This document shows positions 41,565-52,500 of a DNA stretch of 64,000 bases, piece by piece. Each line of letters begins with the position of its first letter. Within the stretch, counting starts at the first letter, position 1. The position numbers and the translations under genes are program-made. The stretch lies in assembly GCA_009760855.2 (NCBI GenBank), contig WPIO01000001.1:15673001-15737000 (forward strand). Reading direction: 5' to 3'. This DNA comes from Cristatella mucedo. Lineage: Eukaryota > Bryozoa > Phylactolaemata > Cristatellidae. Under the pieces are notes generated by a model. The model saw nothing but the letters and a program-made list of their open reading frames with translations, had not been told where the DNA came from and did no database searches.

Positions 41565-41944
41565 CAGCCGCCTGTCTGTCCTCTGCTGGGGCGAACGGCT
41601 TCGCTATTAATAATGAATTCAGCTTCGCGAGTTTATATTCGTGACGAGCTTCGAATTGGCATCTGGCTTTCTGATAGTGACCTCATAGGATCTGTCACGA
41701 CTGCACTTCACGACCGTCGTTTGATAGGGTTTTGCATTATGCCTCATCCTCGAAGCTATCGGTGCCAAAATAATCGTGGCCTAATTTAAATAATTACCCA
41801 TCGTGACGGGATAACGCATATTGTCAGCTTATCAAATTTTTTCAATAGATTGGGATTACCATTCCACTCCTATTGTTGGGATCAGGTTATCTTACACAAA
41901 AAATGTAGGTGTTACCCTGAAAAGTTTGATACAGCACACACAAA

Positions 41945-42118
41945 GCCTAAACGGCAGACGACGATGCTGGCTCTTCGCGACCTAGGTAGGCTGTGAGTTC
42001 GAGTCGTGCTTTGGGCGTTCCTTTCTATCCCATTGCAAGCGGTGGAGATAGCCGTCAAGACTCCTCTGCCGCTATATAAATGAGGCTATTAAATAAGTTA
42101 GATCTTATTTTTTATTAT
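41945..42118 (+). mobile_element. SINE-A, diverged head
   Basis: ACGGCAGACGACGATGCTGG (diverged A box), GTGAGTTCGAGTCGTGC (B box), GGTGGAGATAGCCGTCAAGA, CTCCTCTGCCGCTATATAAA and GAGGCTATTAAATAAGTTAG. Confidence 0.8.
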
Positions 42119-42235
42119 ATACGGTAGCCGACAGACTTCGTCTCATACAAAGGATAAAGTAAAAAGCATAGTTAAGCCAGGAGGGAATCCTTGGAGGGGA
42201 TTAGCATGGAAGTAGTAAGGCAGGAGGGATGTACA
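42118..42235 (-). mobile_element. LINE-B 3' fragment
   Basis: GGTAGCCGACAGACTTCGTC, AAAGGATAAAGTAAAAAGCA and AGCATGGAAGTAGTAAGGCA match the LINE-B 3' UTR at 27810-27910 and 63760-63860. Confidence 0.6.
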
Positions 42236-42261
42236 AAATTGTGACATTTGGATGCAAAAGA

Positions 42262-42280
42262 GAGAGAGAGAGAAAGCGAG

Positions 42281-42315
<35 letters not shown>
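42262..42315. repeat. (GA)n microsatellite
   Basis: About 54 bp of GA repeat with two AAGC/GC interruptions, directly beside the LINE-B fragment. Confidence 0.92.
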
Positions 42316-42319
<4 letters not shown>

Positions 42320-42896
42320 TGTCGTTGTATAGAAATTATGAAAAATTATGTCCACAGTCTGGGTTATGAAAGGCAAAAGCATCTGTTGCTAGCGGTCTTT
42401 AAATAAATAAGTTAACGGAAAGTTCATTGTCCGTAGAGAACCTGAAAGTACGAAGTTTCGGATATTGATTTAGCAGTTCAGCTTAGGACGAAGGAGCGAA
42501 GCCGTAGCGAGTCCTTGACTCAGAATAAAAAGTGTGCTCTGTATATGAGCTGATCAAACGAGAGCCATCTCTGCTCTTTCGGCAAAGGAGAAAACTCGCT
42601 GAATTTCTTGTATTTACTAACCAGTCTAGCCACATTCATCGCCGGATGTAGAGGCTTACTGAAGTTTTCGGCAACCCAACCAAAACTGAATTACAGTTGT
42701 ACAGTCTTGACGAAATCAATGAGCTCTGGCTTCAGTACGATACTCATTTTAAGCCAACCGGACGCAGCCAAAGAGCGACGGACAGCTACAAGGCCGTTCT
42801 GCAAGGCCGTTGGAAGTGTAATTCTCAAAGCAACACTCGACATTCGAGATTCAGAAAGAGTGTGAGCACGGAAGAGCGGTCTGGCCTGTGGCTTGA

Positions 42897-43136
42897 GTTA
42901 TCGTCGCAAAGAGCAGAGAACGCTAGTCGACGAGCAACACAACCAGTTTATTTCACCTTCGCACGAAGCAGGGCGAAGCACGACTCTCTTCGCCCCTCTC
43001 GCCCACCGGAGTCCCCCGACTCCCTTGTCATAACAATCCCCCATAGCACGTCCCGACTGCCTACCACATCGAGTGTCAAAGCCCACTCGTACAACGATCA
43101 GGGGCAGTGTCGTCAATTAAATGAAACCACATAGCC
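42897..43136 (+). repeat. dispersed repeat D, copy 2, with hairpin
   Basis: Match to 36038-36285 over its length. It contains a perfect 8-bp stem, GGGCGAAG (42971-42978) with CTTCGCCC (42988-42995), loop 9 nt. Confidence 0.65.
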
Positions 43137-43149
43137 CATCGATAAATAT

Positions 43150-43530
43150 TAGCCTCCTCGTACCCTCAGATCCTATATGGACAATAAATTAGCTGTTCCA
43201 TTCCTCTGCTTAAAGACCGTTGGCGACAGAAGCTTTAGCTCTGCAGATCCTAGACTGTGAAACTCGCTGCCACGATTCTTACGCAACGACGGCTACTCTC
43301 CTGCTGCCGACTGCCGCACATTCTTTCCAGCGGTCCTGAGCTGCTACTTCCACGACACTCACTACCTCAACTGCTCTCCTGACTCTGCTATGTTTCCCAC
43401 CTTCTCTTTGTTGCGTGAGATGAAGTCTGTTGGCTACCGAATGCGTGCCGAATCTACTGCGCAAAACTCATTTGGTCACCGTGGCTTTGTTGAGTTACAG
43501 ACGGAGATACATTACATTACATTATAACGT
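43150..43530 (+). mobile_element. LINE-B copy, C-terminus plus 3' UTR and tail
   Basis: Plus strand: the CCATTCCTCTGCTTAAAGAC to GACAGAAGCTTTAGCTCTGC segment encodes a GDRSFSSA.PRL.NSLPRFL-type C-terminus with an internal stop. The shared 3' UTR follows (AGTCTGTTGGCTACCGAATG, GGCTTTGTTGAGTTACAGAC) and the tail ACATTACATTACATTATA. Confidence 0.75.
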
Positions 43531-43663
43531 GTACGTAGACACTGTAGTTAGCCGATCCCAGGAGTGTAGCCGACCCTAGACGTATGAGCAGATGTAGATC
43601 GAACAGTCCAGTCACCAAATGATGAAGTGAGTATTAAATACAGAGACAAAGAGAGAGGGACAG

Positions 43664-43667
43664 AGGA

Positions 43668-43742
<75 letters not shown>
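43664..43742. repeat. (GA)n microsatellite
   Basis: About 70 bp of uninterrupted GA units, the longest in the window. Confidence 0.95.
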
Positions 43743-43743
<1 letters not shown>

Positions 43744-44204
43744 TGAGTGTGACGTTAGGTAGACTCGCTAACAATCCCACCGAATAAACTGTAGCCAATG
43801 GGCCCCTCGTAGGAGGCCGTGTGTTATTTGCCTAAGGCTCCGCACCGAACGCACTTTGCAGACATCTAGGGAAGCTACTTTGAATACACGCGAACGCTCG
43901 GCCGTGACTGTGCAGAGCGCAGACGAGCGGTGGCTGGAGTCCAAGCTACCACTCGCCGTTACACTAGCTCGAGCCCGAAGTACAACTAACTGTTATTTCA
44001 GATGTCCAGCTGAAATTTCCAACAACAGGTTACTCAATATCCGTCCCTATAGATTATAATTCCGGAGCAGCTAGTAATCTATCGGGCTTTCATAATCTGG
44101 CTGATTTAGCGTACCGACGTCACACAGCACCGGTATGTGCAGCGTCTGCGAAGCAGCACTTGGGCGAACCGTAGACTTAAGTGTCGTTTGTTCGCACAGC
44201 AGAG

Positions 44205-44400
44205 AGTCAGCCGATGCCCAACACCGCCAGTTTATTACCACGCACGGGGCCGAAGAGCGAACGGCTCTCTTCGGCCCCTACTCTCACTCGAGTCCTCTTT
44301 CCTCGACTCCCGCTGTCCCTTGGCCGACCCCGATGGTGAATCCACCATCTGTTCCCCAGCGGGTTATCGGCCTGTGTCAATGCCTCATTAGAAGCTGACC
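44205..44400 (+). repeat. dispersed repeat D, diverged copy 3, with strong hairpin
   Basis: CAGTTTATTACCACGCACGG aligns with the CAGTTTATTTCACCTTCGCACG part of copy 2. A 12-bp perfect stem GGGGCCGAAGAG (44246-44257) / CTCTTCGGCCCC (44267-44278) with a 9-nt loop occupies the same place as the 8-bp stem in copy 2. Confidence 0.5.
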
Positions 44401-45007
44401 ACAGCACAGCTGTGCACACGCCCCTCTCGGGGTTGCTCCCACCAGCTGTTGAGGAAAGGAGCGCTACCAGCCTGCATACAATTGAACTACATAAAGGATT
44501 TGGAACCCTACGCGAAAGAATAGTGCTGTGCAGAAATAAGCGTCGACATGGGGCACCTTTACGTTTTATGTGAGTTGCTAATGCGACTCGACTAAACCGG
44601 CGCCCACAAAGGCGGTCCCGCGGGGCGGACGTACAGATGACGGCATGGGTAGGCCCGCCTTCACAACCGTGGCCATGTTGTTGCCTAGCGACGTCATTGG
44701 TCTAATATGGCCACCTTTGCTCCAGATGGCGCCCTTTTTTCCGTACCGCTACATAAGCGCCGGTCGTACTCAAATACAATCTAAAACAGTAGCGCGAATC
44801 TATATTAAATTAATTTATTCAGAAATTCTGTATCGCTGTTTTCTATTCGCTCCGCTCCGATGAACTGTATTTGCTTGGTATTGGAGTTTTGGTAACCAGG
44901 GAGCCCGTCCGCACTACCGTAAACAGGCGTGCGATCTGATTATCTGGGAGTCAAGGTGCTGTCCACACAGGGGGCAAGGCTGCGTTATGAGCTAAGGGGA
45001 GAAGAAA
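44401..45007. other. region upstream of SAXO start
   Basis: No repeat match and no recognisable coding sequence. It presumably includes the SAXO promoter and 5' UTR; no TATA box or initiator can be assigned with confidence. Confidence 0.4.
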
Positions 45008-48000
45008 ATGGTTGCACATAAGTGCATTTGTCAGATCTGCGTGTGCGGGTAAGTGTACTGTCGCTGTCTGTAGCAACGACTTCCACGAAAGAACTGCATG
45101 CTACCCAACTCCCGCGCAGCTGCTGGAACAGCGGTAGGCTTTATCGTATTGTATGTGCACGTAGCCTCATTGGCATGCCTCGCCGTAGCATTTCGTCAGA
45201 AGAATCCTCAACCGCGATTTTTAATCACAATAGCATCTAACCCTCGCTAAGAAATGCACACTTGGCCGTAAGCACCACTTCTGCAGCCGGCCTAAAGTGG
45301 CTCTTGAGGACAAGTGCCACTTAAATACAAACTGAAGTAACTAGACAGGACCGATAGCAAATTAAACTTATGAAAAGGCAACTCTTGCATCCTGGTGATG
45401 CCTAAAACCGCGTTTGACTGTACTTTGAATAACCTGCCGATGGCACACAGCCCCGTTGGTTCTCCTATTGATCCAGAACAGGGGGTAAATCTTGAGGTTA
45501 TTTTTCAGACGCCATCGCTGCCCTCACAAACCATTTGGTAAGATTGAAGGACCTTGCCAAATAACGGAATATCATGAACAGTATAAGAAAAAAGTCACTA
45601 CACTTACCGAAAGCTTCAAACCCAAAAATGAGCCCATCGTCCATGGCGAGCCGATGCAGGACAAGACAACATTCAGGTACGCTAATTCTGCCCGCCTCTA
45701 TGACTCAGGCTGGTGCGAAAATGCTCGCCGGGGAAATTTTATCCCTCGAAGCTTCTTTTAACAAGTGATTTATTACTCGGAATAGCGACCACAGCCATTA
45801 AAATCCACAATTAAACTCCGCCGCTATTTCAGGACCGACTATCGCCAGCATACGATCCAGCAACGGTACGTCAAACCGCCTTCTGAATATATCAAGCCCG
45901 AAGGTGCGTTGGACACCATGACCTCGTACAATAAAGAGTACACGCTGAAAGAAGCACACAGGGCTGTGCCTGTAAGACGTCACGATCAGAGGAAAGTCGA
46001 GGGTACATTTAATGGAGAACCTACCTATGCAGGTGAGTAGTCCACATTTTTTACGAATGTGCCACTTTAGGAATATATGTTTACTCCACTGCCGAAGCAG
46101 GCAGTGACGCTGATTAGAGAGAGGGAGCACTGTCCTTTTTTTGGGGTGTCCGTTGGCTTATCGGACATGAGCAATAACGTTATTTTATCTGCCCATAGCT
46201 GACTACAAGAAATGGCAGATTCCTCCAAGGGAACGCCACGGCGACCGGCAAACGTACGATGGTGTAAGTGCCCCCTTTGAAGGAATGCCGACTTACAAGT
46301 CAGATTATGTGTCACACGGCTTTGCCATGAGAGAGACTTTGAAGCCATCAGAAAATGCCATGGTCTCATCGGAACCTTTCGATAACCGCACTGGATATAG
46401 AGACGACTATATCAAATTTCCTTTGCCTCCGAAAGCGCCCAAATCCAAGATGGAATACAACGCACCTAAGGTGGCAATGGAAGGTAGGCATCAGTCAGTG
46501 TCAGTGCTGCCATTCATAGGTGCCGTCGCCCGGTATAGGAAAGCCCTCTTGAGCTCTTCGTGCTGCTGACATCGTAGGTGTCACAACAAACAAGGCGGAT
46601 TTTACGGAGAAGGCAGGAGGCCGTGCAGTTTCTTTCAAGCCCGACGCCGGAGCATTTAAATCAGACGCACCGTTCTCTGATGACACGACGTCCAGAAGGG
46701 ATTTTAAGAAGTGGATATCGGATAGGCCTGCTCCTTTCCGCCCCGAGGAATGGGTCAAGCCGGAAGGCGAGATGGAGTTCAAGACTACTGCAAGACTAGC
46801 TTACGACGAGTAAGTTTTTATACCATTCTGATTTCCAGCATTCATCAAGTAACACGAAAAGTGATTTATTTACACTGTTTGGTCAATGCTAAAGTAACAC
46901 TCGCATGTAGTTTTTGAGTTACTTTACTGCATTAGTCCAACGAGACCCATTATTCTTTATATAAACTGATCTGTAAATAGCTGTCAAGTGACTTCATTCA
47001 TTTTCTGTAGAGCCTAAAAATATTCTCCTACTATGAAGGTTACGTGCATGATACCAGACGTCTGATCGATGCTCGTCCTGCATGCATGCCTCTGCCTAAG
47101 AGTGCGACTTTCTCAAGGCTTACTTGAATGCTTCTGATGCGCAATTGAAAAGCCCAAGGTGTCCAATTTACTGCACGGAGTTTTTTGAGACAAACAATCT
47201 AGCCTAAATTACTACAAGCAAGCAAGTGCAAGGATACTCTTATTTACTCTCGGCTGAGTCGCATATCTAGTGCTGCCATTTTGAATACATCTGAGAGTCT
47301 TTGAGACACATATTCGAAACGACCAGTAGGAATCTCAGTAACTTGGTGACAGCCTATCATTAAGGGCAGACATGCGTGCATAAACTGATGCAAAGTTTTT
47401 AATCTCGGTATAGGTGGACTACAAAAATATGAAGGTGAACTGTCAGCCCGAGTTGTTTAGCCCTAAACAGCACCAAGAGTTATATAACAATAATTTACAA
47501 TAATAGCACTAATCGGTGCTAGTGGTCGTGGCTTCAGCTCCAGACACCATCTAGATATATTAATTTTCTCATTAAATGGGGAAATCGCTGCGAGGCTAGA
47601 TGGGATATAGCGACAGCCCCTTGTTCTGGGTGCTAATTATGCTTGCAGTGGCAGGGAGGCAAGGATGTATCATATACAACATTGTGATGGTTTTCAGGAA
47701 TGCAACGGCATTAGGGAGTTAAAATGATAAGCTAGAAATAAAGCAACGTACTATTCCATGAAGTTAGGACTGCACAGCCGAATGGTTATGATGATAATAA
47801 TAACAGTATTAAGACATTTGCATAGCACCCAAAGAGAAATAAATCTCTTGCTAGGTACTTTATATGTGCTCGAAAGAAAATATGTCAACTCTTTAGTAAT
47901 AAAATGCACATTGTCAGCACTGATAATCACACAAGGGAAAATGTGAACACGGACCCAGCAAATGGTGTTAGGAACATGTGGGCATTTAGCTTCTTTTAAA

Positions 48001-49524
48001 GTGTAAGCCTTTAGGAGCATAATAACTGAAGGTACGGTCTCCAAAAGATTTAAGGTTGGTTAGAGACATAGCTAAATCACTTGAGTCAGATGATTGGGTG
48101 GTATGATGCAAAGCCTGATTAGGAAGTATTTCAGATAGCAGAAGCAAGAGAATAAAGCGACCTAAAAGTAAGTTACATAGCCTTGAAGCTCATATACTGC
48201 CTCACAAGAAGCCAGTATAGGTCGATGAATGGTGTGCTATGGTTGTTGCCAAAGTCACAACAAATAAAGCTTACCGGCAGAGATGTGCACTAACTATAAG
48301 CATTTTATTTCTCAGGCAGGAAGACCTGTGAACAGTTAGTTTCAAAAGTCAAGACAGCATGTCAAAATACATGGACCAGCTTGACTGTAATAATGATAAT
48401 AATAATAATAATAATGCACTTGATAAAGCGCCCTCAGAGAACTCAATCTCTTTCTAGGTGCTTTACATTTGCTGCAAAGGGAAACACGATTGAATGGTGA
48501 GTAAGATCATGCTCGATAAACCACATGAATAACATGGTTAGGGGTGACATGCACAGGGTCAGCATGCAAATGTGGTTAGTGGCAGCATGCACAGTGTCAG
48601 CACACATAAGCACATAAATGACGAATCACGAGACCCACTAAATGCTGTCATAAATAGATGTGTTTTTAAATGTGGTCAAGTCAGGGGATGTTGTGATGCA
48701 AGTCGGGAGTGAGTTCCGGGCTTTAGGAGCATACGAACTAAATGCACGGTCTCCAAAGAACCTGAGATTTTTACGAGGTATTGGTAAACTGTTCGATTCC
48801 GAAAAGCTGGTGGTACGATACTTGGTTTGGTGGGTGAGTAGATCTGAGAGATAGGCTGGAGCCAAAGAATGAAGTGACCAAAAAGTGAGCGACAAAACCT
48901 TGAAGTCGATCCACTGCTTGACTGGTAGCCAGTGCAGGTCGGCGAGAAGTGGTGTGCTGTGGCAACTGTCACGCTCATGACAGACAAGCCTAGCTGCAGA
49001 ATTTTGCACCATCTGTAATTGCCTGATTGCACATGCCGGTAGGCCAGCAAGCAGTGAGTTACAGAAGTCAAGACAGGATGTCACAAATGCGTGGACCAAC
49101 TTGGACGTTGTATACTTATCTAAACAAACCCGAATTTTAGCAATGTTATGTAGCTGAAAGGAGGCAGACTTGATTGTGGAGCTGATGTGGTCGTCTAACG
49201 AGAGGTCACTCTGGAACATGACACGTAGATTTCTAGCTGATTCAACAGGAGATATGCTGGCAGAGCCAATTTTGAGCGTAAGCCTGTCCAGTTACTAATT
49301 CACACCGGGTTTGCTCATAACTAATAAGTTAGTTTAGTCATCGTTTAATTTAAGAAAATTTGCTGCCATCCACGTGCGGATGTCATCAATATATGCAGCA
49401 AGTGAGTTGAGAGAATTTGAGGTGCTCGAAGGCTGGGAGGGATCAAAGCAAAGGTACAACTGAGTGTCATCGCATAAAAGTGAAAGCCTAGATTGTGCTT
49501 GGCAATTACATCAGCAAGTGTGTA

Positions 49525-49597
<73 letters not shown>

Positions 49598-52500
49598 AAA
49601 CCGTGAAAAGAACCGGACCCAGCACGGAGCCCTGAGGTACTCCATATTTCAGAGGTACCTCGGATAATCTGCCTGTGGTCTCCTTATCTAAGCAGGCCTC
49701 AATTTTTGGCATGGTGCATTGCTGAAAGTTGGTAGACTTGACTGAGGAGCTGCTGTGGTCATCTAGCGAAAGATCACTTTGGAAAAGCACACCCAAATTG
49801 CAAGCGGACACTACAGGACAGCCAAGCCCATCTTGAGGGTTAATTATGCTTTCGAATTTCTAAGTAATTATGCTTTCCCTTGGCTAGTAAGTTAGTTTTA
49901 TTGTCATTCAGTTTGTCAAGATCTTCTGCCACCTAAGTGCAAATGTCAGTAATAGATGCTTCAAGGGAGTTAAGAGAATTTGACTTACTGGGTGGCCAGC
50001 TAAAATGACATCTAATAGCATAGAAAAATCATTTTTGCTTGGGGCACTATGCCCATGAAAGAGAGTACAACATGGTTGCCATCGGCTGTAAGGGGTAAGC
50101 TCTAAATCTTAAGTCGTGAACAAAAAATCTTAAAGCATTAACCATAAATTATACACCAACATATCAAGCATGTATATAAAAATATGTAAATAGAACGCTT
50201 TTCGATGCACGTACACCTATAGCATCTAAAGCGTTCTTTTTGCATCTTGGGCCAATCAATGGCCAAAGCGAGATCAACATAACCATTTACAGACATACCT
50301 CGACGTTATTACAGGTAGGTTGGAGGAATGAAAACACAGGTGCAGCTGTATGCCATCTGCATAAAAATGAAAGCCTAGATTGTGCTTGGCTATTATATCT
50401 GCAAGAGAGAGAGAGAGGGCATATATTGTGAAAAGAACTGGCTCAAGTCCAGTTCGGTAGAGTACTCCATACTTTGATTTCTCTTAAACTTTATTGGCCG
50501 TTGCCCGTTGACATAAATGCTCAGAAATCTCCCATTGAGATAGGAACTTTACCGTTGGAGCTAAGTGCCGGTAATGCCAATGCGAAATTTTAGCCGTTCA
50601 AGAAAGATTTGATATTCAATGCTGTCAAACGCTGGCTAGAGATGTCGTGACCTTGTCAGTCGTGAGCGGCGCAGTTACCACATCACACCACCTCTCCCCG
50701 ACCTGCACTGACTACCAGTCAAGCAATGCATCGAATTCAAGGTTTTGTCACTCACTTTTAGGTCCCTTCATTCTTTGGCTCCAGCCTACCTATCAGATCT
50801 ACTCACCCACCAGGCCAAGCATTGTACCAATAGGTTTTCGGAATCCAACTGGTTACTAATACCTCATACAAACCTCAAATCCTTTGCAGACCCTTAGTTC
50901 GTATGCTCCTAAAGCCTAGAACTCATTCCCGACTTTCGTCACGACATCCCCTGACTTGACCACATTAATAAAGAAATTAAAAACGCACCTATTTATCACA
51001 GCATTTAGTGGGCCTCTGTGATTCGTCCTTTATGTGCTTATGCATGCTGACAGTGTGCATGCTGCCACTAACCACACTTGCATGCTGACCCTGTGCATGT
51101 CACCTCTAACCATGTTATTCTTGTTGTTTATCGAGCATGCTACCACTAATCATCCGATCGTGTTTCCTTTGCAGCAAATGTAAAGCACCTAGAAAGAGAT
51201 TGAGTTCTCTGAGGGTGCTTTATCAAGTGTGTCATTATTATGATTACATGATTGGAGATCCGGCACAACTAACTTTACCTTTGAGTTAACATTTCTGAGA
51301 AGTTGTTTAGCACTAATAGTTACACTTGCAATAATGCTGACTCTGTGGAGTAACTTGCTCTAAACCCTGACAACAACTTATTTGCTAGGCTTTAAATTTT
51401 GATTCAAGAGTTTAACTGATCTGCCACTACACGTTCCAGTGTCTTTGATAGTAGTGGCAGTGGGAAGACTGGTGGAAGGTGTGTAAGTTCTCTTGAACCA
51501 GTGTAAACTTCTTATTGAATGGCCTAAAAACAGCGTTTTCGAAAGATGCACGGACAAGACCTGAGGCTGACGTCATATTTTAATATGTTCTTTATGCAGG
51601 CAGCCTTAAACTTTGGATCTCATAAGGAGAACAGTAGGTATGGAATCTCATAAGAGCATAGTAGCTTTGGGATCTCATAAGTTGCACAGTAGGTATGGGG
51701 TCAAGAGGGCTAATGGCTTACTTTGTCTGGGAGATGACCTTAAATATGAGGTCACTCGTGGCAGGCTTGAAGGTGGGCATTGAGGTAAAGCCAGGGAATG
51801 AGGGTGAGCAGTCCAGTAGGGATGCTACCTTGTGGATGGATTCTCTGATCTTATCCATCTTGCTGCCAAAGAAGTTGAAAATATTGTATGCTAGCACATT
51901 GAAGAACCAGTGCACCAGATTTATAAATTGAAGTAAAAAGCTAAAATATGGCTGACCCGAATTATGTATTCATGCGGCACTACCGCAGCCCAGCACCTTC
52001 AATATCTAGCAGCTCGAAATAAAATCAGTTCCACCCAGTAGGCAGCAAGCAGTTGGCGACAGACGTTACTTAAAGGCTACCGCGTTGAGGAATTCCTAAC
52101 GCTGGACGCTAAGACAACCGGCGGTTGCTTATCACGACCTCGGTCCCGAGGTCGTTGGTTCGAATCCTGCGGTGGGCGATCCTCTATTGCCGATGCAATC
52201 GGTGGTAAAAGCCGTAAAGGCTCTTCTGTCGCTACACAAATGAGGATGTTAAATCAGCTAGTATTTTTTTAACTGCACCAATCCTTGAGCCCAATGTAAC
52301 CTACTGCCTCCGATTTCGGCCTCAACAATTGGCTTTTTCTAAGCCCTTCTTCGTACGGATCTCTTTTTGGTAGTGGTTGCCGGGGCACTTGCTCATTTGC
52401 GACAGGTTTGTCCAAGCACGTGGTCACTGTTGGTTCGATCGTTGGCACTCTCTGAGTAGGCTCACTCGGCACGCTCCTCACTTGCTGACTGCTGCTCTTC

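Larger units (their letters stand above)
47795..50070 (-). mobile_element. old LINE-A copy split by a young LINE-A
   Basis: The old element occupies 47795-48394 (3' end ATTTGCATAGCACCCAAAGA, then decayed 3' UTR and C-terminus) and 49673-50070 (CTTATCTAAGCAGGCCTCAA, the ARNLGV.FQSDLSLDDH region, then into RT). The two parts are collinear in the LINE-A consensus with the young copy 48395-49672 removed. Confidence 0.8.

Noticed and set aside
46285-46569. SAXO exon 4 extended past 46483
   Set aside because: The reading after GTAGGC loses SAXO similarity; the donor at 46484 and acceptor at 46577 keep phase and the Mn-motif spacing.
52269-52481. Minus-strand frame with SVPSEPTQRVPTIEPTVTT as a separate gene
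   Set aside because: It lies inside SAXO intron 5 between two SINEs, is short, and has no homology or splice partner that I recognise.
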